Shown here piece after piece: positions 7,401-10,817 of a stretch of DNA of 10,817 bases. Where the stretch lies: contig JBEVKW010000251.1 in assembly GCA_040509495.1 (NCBI GenBank), forward strand, positions 1 to 10,817, given 5' to 3'. Source of the stretch: Terrimonas_A sp040509495 (GTDB lineage: Bacteria > Bacteroidota > Bacteroidia > Chitinophagales > Chitinophagaceae). Position numbers and translations under genes: made by a program. The notes beneath the pieces are model-generated. The model saw nothing but the letters and a program-made list of their open reading frames with translations. It did no database searches and was not told the origin of the DNA. Numbering within the stretch: position 1 is the first letter of the stretch; each line of letters begins with the position of its first letter.

Positions 7401-8091
7401 TACAAAGAAGGATGTCATGTGCGTTAAAGTCTGACTGATCCACATAGTGAGAGTCATTGCTGGCAATGATACTGACGTTGTGCTTACGGGCAAATTTGAT
7501 CAGGATCTCGTTCACCTTATCCTGCTCGGTCATATTATGCCGTTGCAGTTCAACGTAGAAATCATCTCCGAAGAGGTCCAGCCACCATTTGAATTCTGTT
7601 TCAGCTTCTTCTTCGCCTTTGCGGAGGATCGCCTGTGGCACGGATGCACCCAGGCAGCAGGTGGTGGCGATGAGTCCTTCGTGGTATTGAACAATAAGTT
7701 CTTTATCGATACGAGGATACTTACTGTACAGCCCTTCGATAAAGCCGAGCGATGTCAGCTTTACGAGGTTTTTATAGCCCTGTTCGTTCTTGGCCAATAA
7801 GATCTGGTGATGACGAACGTCACGCTGTTCTTTCGTAAAGATCTTCTGGTGACGGTTAGCGGTGACATAGAATTCGCAACCGACAACGGGTTTCACTTTC
7901 AGGTTGCCATTAGCGTCTTTGTGTTTGTATGCTTCGGATACGAATTCGAAGGCGCCAAACATATTGCCGTGGTCGCTGATGGCGAGTGCGGGCATGCCAT
8001 CGGCAATCGCTTTTTTATAAAGTGCCTGGATGGAAGCCTGTCCATCCAAAAGAGAAAACTGGGTGTGTACGTGTAAATGAGAGAATTTCAT
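4474..8091 (-). CDS. dnaE: DNA polymerase III alpha subunit
   Basis: This is the catalytic subunit of the replicative DNA polymerase (C family, DnaE1 type). The 1205-residue protein has the expected domain order. A PHP domain occupies about residues 1-270 (HLHVHTQFSLLDG, ISDHGNMFG, GCEFYV, SNDSHY). The polymerase core has GPGRGSAAGS near 377 and the catalytic aspartates in PDIDTDF (about D420, D422) and KMDFLGL (about D597). A fingers region follows (ALYRPGP, KSHSTCYAFVAYQTAYLK), then a helix-hairpin-helix (GLGGMKGVGEAAVENI, about 864-880), a possible clamp-binding LF element (HTLFGD near 958) and an OB fold (GLVADAQHRIAK to about 1120). The end is a short C-terminal domain. The start gives the standard MKFSHLHVHT N-terminus. 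The leader is short and preceded by a large palindrome, so dnaE may be read from the propeller-gene promoter; no separate promoter was seen. Confidence 0.97.
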   Translation of the reverse strand: MKFSHLHVHTQFSLLDGQASIQALYKKAIADGMPALAISDHGNMFGAFEFVSEAYKHKDANGNLKVKPVVGCEFYVTANRHQKIFTKEQRDVRHHQILLAKNEQGYKNLVKLTSLGFIEGLYSKYPRIDKELIVQYHEGLIATTCCLGASVPQAILRKGEEEAETEFKWWLDLFGDDFYVELQRHNMTEQDKVNEILIKFARKHNVSIIASNDSHYVDQSDFNAHDILLCINTGEKITTPAMRDFADDDMNMKGKRFAFPNDQFYFKTTAEMGKVFHDLPEALDNTNEIVDKIDLLNLKRDILLPNFQTPPEFATQDEYLEHLTWEGAKARYNEITPEIDERLRFELYTIRTMGFAGYFLIVSDFIKAGRDIGVFIGPGRGSAAGSAVAYCIGITNIDPIKYKLLFERFLNPDRKSMPDIDTDFDDEGRQKVIDYVVDKYGKSQVAQIITYGTMAAKMSIKDVARVMDLPLAESNAIAKLVPDKPGIELRRVLQAPMKTKDGEKSLEEKDGLASEDLDNVRRIRELYAQRDTPAGKVLHEAERLEGSVRNTGIHAAGIIIAPKDLTELLPVSIAKDSPLWVTQFEGSIIEDAGVIKMDFLGLKTLTIIKNALTMIKQNHGIDIVIDDIPLDDQKTYELYQQAATIGTFQFESPGMQKYLRELKPDKFGDLIAMNALYRPGPIAYIPNYIDRKHGREEIAYDLPEMKEYLEETYGITVYQEQVMLLAQSLAGFSKGDADVLRKAMGKKQKAVLDKMKAQFIKGAVEKGLPADKLEKIWTDWEAFAQYAFNKSHSTCYAFVAYQTAYLKAHYPGEYMSAVLNNAGSIEKITFFMEECKRMGIKVLGPDINESLKGFAVNKIGEIRFGLGGMKGVGEAAVENIVEERKDGYPNIFDFIKRINQRAVNKKTLESLAYAGGFDCFPEHHRRQYFHIPEGETATGLEKIIKYGQIVANQNASSGHTLFGDLPTMMEIPTPKLADCEPWSLTEQLDKEKEVTGMFLSGHPLDHYRFEMKHYGMTPIADFVEFRDSIKLQPNPGRIFKMLGLVADAQHRIAKSGNKFGSFVIEDYTGKMDFALFSEDYLKISPFLQQGTTVFFTGFLKPRWNKEEFEFKIQQVTLAESVKKTMTKQINIEIHPQDLNKGMIDFVESNLRSFRGGSTALKFILTEPKAGMRISLVSGNNGFEMNDEMIHFLQETPELRVQVQAS

Positions 8092-8116
8092 GGGTTGTCG
8101 TTCCTGGTATTGGTCA

Positions 8117-8213
8117 GCGTAGGAGTATCGCAGAGGGCGCTATGTGAACGCAGAGAGCGCCAAGACTTTGCGTGCTTTGCGTTCACATAGCGCCCTCTGC
8201 GATACTCCTACGC
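8117..8213. repeat. 97-base element with perfect 36-base inverted arms
   Basis: The arm at 8117-8152 is the exact reverse complement of 8178-8213, with a 25-base spacer (8153-8177). The right arm ends 4 bases from the propeller-gene stop and the left arm begins 26 bases before the dnaE start, so it fills the gap between two minus-strand genes. Within it, CGCAGAGGGCGC (8129-8140) and CGCAGAGAGCGC (8149-8160) form an 11/12 direct repeat. No U-tract follows on either strand, so it is not a classical intrinsic terminator. It resembles the palindromic intergenic repeats of Bacteroidota with CTTTGCGT-type cores, as recalled. In RNA it would fold into a very stable hairpin. Confidence 0.9.
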
Positions 8214-8217
8214 CAAA

Positions 8218-9468
8218 TTATTTCTTCTTAAAACTGAATACGTTGATCAAGCCATTTGTATAACTGCAAACCCATGCTTCGAGTTTACTGTCGTCATCAA
8301 AAATGTCTACGCAAACAGGGTGTCCTTTACATGGCAAAGATGCCACTTTCTCAAACTGTGTGTCGTTTATTTTATAAACATCGACGAAGTCGGAGCTATA
8401 GCAGGTAACGAACAGGAATTGCTGATTTTTTGACAGGATTAGTGTGCGGGGTTGGGCATGGGTGGTGGCGGTAAAAAGCGTTTTTCCCGTGGAAGGGTCT
8501 ACACAAGCGATCTTCGCGAGTTTGTTATAGGAGACAAAAAGGCGGCCGGCTGTGTCCGCAACTATATGTCTCGGGTTGGAAACCACCTGGATGGGCTCTT
8601 CTTTTTCCCAGGTTTCATTGTTGATAACATCTATCACGGAGCCTCCCATGATGGCCACATATGATTTTTTTTCGTCGTCGTCAATGGCAATTCCGCGGGG
8701 GATGGCGGCCACTTGAATGGTATCGATCATGCGGGCGGCAGGAAACTGCGTTGTATCCATTTCCAGCACGCTGACGGTGTAGGAGTGCCAGTTGCTGACC
8801 AGGAGGTGCTTATCGTCAGCGGTCTTCGAGATCACTTTGGGTGTTTTGCCGGTTTTGACCAGTGGAACCCAGAAAGAATCTTTTGCTGCCTGGCCGGGAT
8901 AGCTGACGGTGATCTTTTTAAGATGGTGGTCGGCGGAGAATTGTTGCTCGTTTTCGTCCTTATCATCAACCCGGATAGGTACGATCCCCTCCGCATTGTG
9001 CAGCGATACCCAGAGGATCTTATCATCATGACTCAAGCAGGCTTCCACCGGCTTTTCTTCGTAGGAAGAGATCGGTTTGTCAGTAGTATAATCCCACCCC
9101 GTTCCTTTGGTAGGTGTGAATTTGAACTCCCGCTTTACAGAGCGGCTGTGCTGATCGAATTCATAAATGCTCATTCCCTCAAGATTCATCGCATAAAGCC
9201 TGGATCCATCACCGTTAAAAAGCACGGATTTGGTGCCGGGAGCAGCTTTCAGGACCTCCGTTTTCTCATATACGATGTTGGAATAAGGAGCCAGGCTGGG
9301 TTTAACAACCGTATCCACCGGTGTTGAAACCAGCACGGAATCGGCTGCAAGCACCAGATTCAGCGGTATGGAATCGTGAATAACAGGCGTGGTGACTGAT
9401 TTCACACTGGCTGCACCCTGGCAACCCAGCAGTACTAGACAAACGGGTATGATCAAAAACAAAGGCAT
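8218..9468 (-). CDS. YncE/YVTN-type beta-propeller lipoprotein
   Basis: The 416-residue protein starts with a short lipoprotein signal peptide (MPLFLIIPVCLVLLGC), lipobox LLGC, lipidated Cys16. The rest is made of repeating units of about 40-45 residues ending in strand patterns such as SVLFNGDGSRLYAMNLEG, LLVSNWHSYTVSVLEMD, SYVAIMGGSVIDVIN, LFVSYNKLAKIACVDPSTG and LFVTCYSSDFVDVYKIN. This suggests about seven blades of a YVTN/YncE-like propeller. These proteins usually bind partners or ligands; the target here is unknown and no catalytic residues are evident. It should be anchored in the envelope. It precedes dnaE on the same strand, separated by the 97-base palindrome. The start was chosen because the signal peptide begins there; a -7-like TATATTTG lies 19 bases upstream, giving a short leader. 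Confidence 0.85.
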   Translation of the reverse strand: MPLFLIIPVCLVLLGCQGAASVKSVTTPVIHDSIPLNLVLAADSVLVSTPVDTVVKPSLAPYSNIVYEKTEVLKAAPGTKSVLFNGDGSRLYAMNLEGMSIYEFDQHSRSVKREFKFTPTKGTGWDYTTDKPISSYEEKPVEACLSHDDKILWVSLHNAEGIVPIRVDDKDENEQQFSADHHLKKITVSYPGQAAKDSFWVPLVKTGKTPKVISKTADDKHLLVSNWHSYTVSVLEMDTTQFPAARMIDTIQVAAIPRGIAIDDDEKKSYVAIMGGSVIDVINNETWEKEEPIQVVSNPRHIVADTAGRLFVSYNKLAKIACVDPSTGKTLFTATTHAQPRTLILSKNQQFLFVTCYSSDFVDVYKINDTQFEKVASLPCKGHPVCVDIFDDDSKLEAWVCSYTNGLINVFSFKKK

Positions 9469-9486
9469 CGGGCCTGATTAATATGT

Positions 9487-9494
9487 CAAATATA
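9487..9494 (-). promoter_or_regulatory. Putative promoter -7 element of the propeller lipoprotein gene
   Basis: On the minus strand this reads TATATTTG, matching TAnnTTTG. A TTTG at 9518-9521 is a possible -33 element, with a slightly long 23-base spacing. Transcription would start near 9480, leaving a leader of about 11 bases before the ATG. Confidence 0.45.
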
Positions 9495-9568
9495 TCTCAC
9501 CTGTTGATCTGCATCATCAAATCAATATACACACAGATTCCCCGAAAATTTAGCGGGTAGCGTTATAC

Positions 9569-9585
9569 AATTAAAAATTTTAATT
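9569..9585. promoter_or_regulatory. 17-base A/T palindrome in the divergent promoter region
   Basis: AATTAAAA-A-TTTTAATT is a perfect 8+1+8 dyad, ending 15 bases before the -33 TTG of the NlpC/P60 gene and lying between the two divergent promoters. It could be an operator or an UP-like A/T element. Its composition is so A/T-rich that chance is possible. Confidence 0.3.
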
Positions 9586-9600
9586 TCCGTTCCTGTGTTA

Positions 9601-9632
9601 TTGAATTTTCACTAAAAAATCCTATATTTTTG
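9601..9632 (+). promoter_or_regulatory. Bacteroidota-type promoter of the NlpC/P60 gene
   Basis: A -33 TTG (9601-9603) and a -7 TATTTTTG (9625-9632, exact TAnnTTTG) are separated by 21 bases, the expected arrangement for the main Bacteroidota sigma factor. Transcription would begin near 9639. This rules out the in-frame ATG at 9634 as the usual start and supports the ATG at 9679. Confidence 0.7.
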
Positions 9633-9643
9633 CATGGTTTTTG

Positions 9644-9679
9644 ATGAAACCGGAAAACCGAATTTTAAAAAAGGCCTGA
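9644..9679 (+). other. 11-codon leader ORF overlapping the NlpC/P60 start
   Basis: ATG at 9644 opens MKPENRILKKA and stops at TGA 9677-9679, which shares its A with the ATG of the lipoprotein gene (TGATG). Such overlaps can couple translation. It would begin only about 5 bases after the predicted transcription start, so it would be nearly leaderless. Real translation is unproven. Confidence 0.25.
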
Positions 9680-10389
9680 TGACACGACAACTGATCCCTG
9701 CTTTTGCCATCATTCTGTTTCTTGCCAGCTGTTCTTCTGTGAGGCCGGTGAACTCAAAACAGCCTGTTACGGCGGCCAAAGGCAATTCCACAAATACTGA
9801 GAAAGTACAATTCCTGAATGATATCAGCACGGAGTCTACCCCTCCTGTGCTCAAGTATGCGGCGCCAAAAACGCAGACATCTTCGAAAGCTTCAGCGAAA
9901 GAAACACACGGAGCACTAGCACATACGGCAGCAGTAGAGAAAGCTTCTGCTGTTCAGTTAAAGTATGCGATCCTTCTCGACACAGAAGTGGAAAACCTTG
10001 ACGGCGACCTGTTGCTGGATCATGTAGATGAATGGTACGGAACTCGTTATAAGCTCGGAGGCAATTCCAAGGCCGGCATTGATTGTTCTGCATTTGTCCA
10101 GGCGGTTTATATCTCGGCTTTTGCACTGACCTTACCGCGCACAGCCAAAGAGCAATATAAAGCTTCGCGTATCATCTCTTCCACGGAATTAAAGGAAGGC
10201 GACCTGGTATTTTTCAATACCCGTGGCGGTGTGTCTCATGTGGGTATTTATCTTCAGAACAATAAATTTATACATGCGTCTACTTCACAGGGAGTGACAG
10301 TGAGTGATATGTTTGATGCTTATTATATGCGGAGGTTTATTGGGGCCGGGAGGATCGAGAAACCAGAAGCATTGAACAAAATGTTTTAA
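9679..10389 (+). CDS. NlpC/P60 peptidoglycan endopeptidase lipoprotein
   Basis: This is a predicted envelope-anchored cysteine peptidase that cleaves cell-wall peptides, like E. coli MepS (Spr). From the chosen start the protein is 236 residues. The signal peptide MTRQLIPAFAIILFLASC has lipobox LASC and lipidated Cys18. A low-complexity Ser/Thr/Ala/Lys linker runs to about residue 95, then the NlpC/P60 domain. Catalytic Cys136 is in GIDCSAFVQ, His187 in SHVGIYL, and the third polar residue His199 in FIHAST; YKLGG and GDLVFF are also typical. An upstream in-frame ATG at 9634 would add 15 residues ahead of the signal peptide and lies inside the promoter, so 9679 is preferred. An A-rich run ending in GG precedes it. 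A strong terminator follows, so it is probably a single-gene transcript. The exact bond cleaved is not readable from sequence. Confidence 0.92.
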   Translation: MTRQLIPAFAIILFLASCSSVRPVNSKQPVTAAKGNSTNTEKVQFLNDISTESTPPVLKYAAPKTQTSSKASAKETHGALAHTAAVEKASAVQLKYAILLDTEVENLDGDLLLDHVDEWYGTRYKLGGNSKAGIDCSAFVQAVYISAFALTLPRTAKEQYKASRIISSTELKEGDLVFFNTRGGVSHVGIYLQNNKFIHASTSQGVTVSDMFDAYYMRRFIGAGRIEKPEALNKMF

Positions 10390-10406
10390 AGTGGAATTAA
10401 AAGACT

Positions 10407-10441
10407 AAAAAAGACTGGCCTTAAAAGCCGGTCTTTTTTTT
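10407..10441 (+). terminator. Intrinsic terminator of the NlpC/P60 gene
   Basis: Six A residues and GACTGGC (10407-10419) pair with GCCGGTC and the first T residues (10427-10439) around the 7-base loop CTTAAAA, with a single G-T pair. Eight T residues follow the GC-rich stem. It begins 18 bases after the stop codon. Confidence 0.92.
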
Positions 10442-10448
10442 GGGGGGG

Positions 10449-10572
10449 TGCCGGGCGGGCAAGAGCGGTGTTTTTTCCGAGGGATTGCCTCGGAGTCTCC
10501 ATTTACATTTTTGCCGGGCGGGCAAAGCGCTTTTTTTTCGACGAAGGGTCGAAGTCTCTGTTTACTTTTTTT
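10449..10572. repeat. Two tandem units of about 62 bases with hairpins
   Basis: Each unit starts with the same 14 bases, TGCCGGGCGGGCAA (10449-10462 and 10512-10525). A T-run, a hairpin, GTCTC, and a TTTAC-plus-T-run end follow in each. The hairpins differ in sequence but both pair fully: CCGAGG/CCTCGG (10477-10482 and 10488-10493) and TTCGAC/GTCGAA (10537-10542 and 10548-10553), each with a 5-base loop. A frame through here (10440-10628) is low-complexity and not a believable gene. Confidence 0.75.
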
Positions 10573-10610
10573 GCCTTGATGCAAAAAAAGTAACAAAAAA
10601 AAATCAAGGC
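10562..10610. other. A/T-rich hairpin with loop complementary to downstream bases
   Basis: A perfect 13-bp stem (10562-10574 with 10581-10593: TTAC, seven T, GC) closes a 6-base loop, CTTGAT. The segment GCCTTGAT (10573-10580) is exactly complementary to ATCAAGGC (10603-10610), so loop-to-tail pairing could form an H-type pseudoknot or a competing hairpin. It may belong to a repeat family I recall from related genomes. Confidence 0.65.
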
Positions 10611-10613
10611 TGC

Positions 10614-10780
10614 GGAAAAAATGGCTAAAAATGGGAGGGTGTCACCTGCACAAAAAAAAACTCGCCCGCGGAGTGCTTGGGTTCGATTGGCGTGCTGGCT
10701 CAGACAGTTTTTTTGTGCCTTCGCTTGCCTTCGGCGCTCAGACGGTGCCAGCCTCCCATTTTCTTAACGCCATTTTTTCC
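10614..10780. repeat. 167-base nested imperfect inverted repeat
   Basis: Three paired blocks nest: GGAAAAAATGGC (10614-10625) with 10769-10780 (perfect, 12 bp); AAAATGGGAGG (10628-10638) with 10752-10762 (perfect, 11 bp); and GCAC-A9-CT (10648-10662) with AG-T7-GTGC (10706-10718), differing by two A/T. The right side carries extra bases, including a duplicated TGCCTTCG. No coding frame fits. Nothing further was recognised in 10781-10817. Confidence 0.7.
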
Positions 10781-10817
10781 AAGGCCGGCGGACTGAGAGA
10801 GGTAGGATCGTTTGCGA

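Noticed and set aside
8117..8213. Large palindrome read as an intrinsic terminator
   Set aside because: No U-tract follows either arm and the stem is far longer than usual, so it is reported as a repeat instead.
9634..9678. N-terminal extension of the NlpC/P60 protein from the ATG at 9634
   Set aside because: That ATG overlaps the -7 element and lies before the predicted transcript start, and the extension would precede a complete lipoprotein signal peptide.
10440..10628. 62-codon frame in the structured terminal block
   Set aside because: It runs through homopolymers and hairpins with low-complexity residues, the kind of spurious gene often called in such repeats.

Overview
The window looks like a chromosomal stretch of a Bacteroidota bacterium, probably of the Chitinophagaceae or a related order. 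Four things point there: promoter -7 elements of the TAnnTTTG type ahead of several genes, three short-signal-peptide lipoproteins, a NupG-type nucleoside permease, and menaquinone synthesis by the futalosine route. No phage, IS element, CRISPR array, tRNA or rRNA was recognised. The taxonomic call is inference from these traits and was not checked by a search.

Layout. Positions 32-1207 (minus) encode the radical SAM enzyme aminofutalosine synthase MqnE. It is divergent from a plus-strand pair at 1381-3522, made of a 418-residue NupG-like nucleoside:H+ symporter and, 21 bases later, a lipoprotein of unknown function. A 420-base gene-poor gap (3523-3942) follows. It holds short repeats that may be a decayed insertion and ends in a nested hairpin that probably terminates transcription from both sides. 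The minus strand then carries thioredoxin (3943-4260), the replicative DNA polymerase III alpha subunit DnaE (4474-8091) and a YncE/YVTN-type beta-propeller lipoprotein (8218-9468). Between dnaE and the propeller gene lies a 97-base element with perfect 36-base inverted arms. After a divergent promoter region, a plus-strand NlpC/P60 cell-wall hydrolase lipoprotein (9679-10389) ends in a strong intrinsic terminator.

The last 377 bases (10441-10817) hold no credible gene but are full of structure. There are two tandem units whose hairpin stems differ in sequence but keep their pairing, an A/T-rich hairpin whose loop is complementary to a downstream segment (a possible pseudoknot), and a 167-base nested inverted repeat. 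This is the least explained part of the window.

The protein genes are mostly housekeeping: quinone synthesis, nucleoside uptake, redox, replication and envelope. No multi-gene novel system is evident. The unusual signals are the non-coding structured elements, the nupG-linked unknown lipoprotein, and an 11-codon ORF whose stop overlaps the start of the NlpC/P60 gene.
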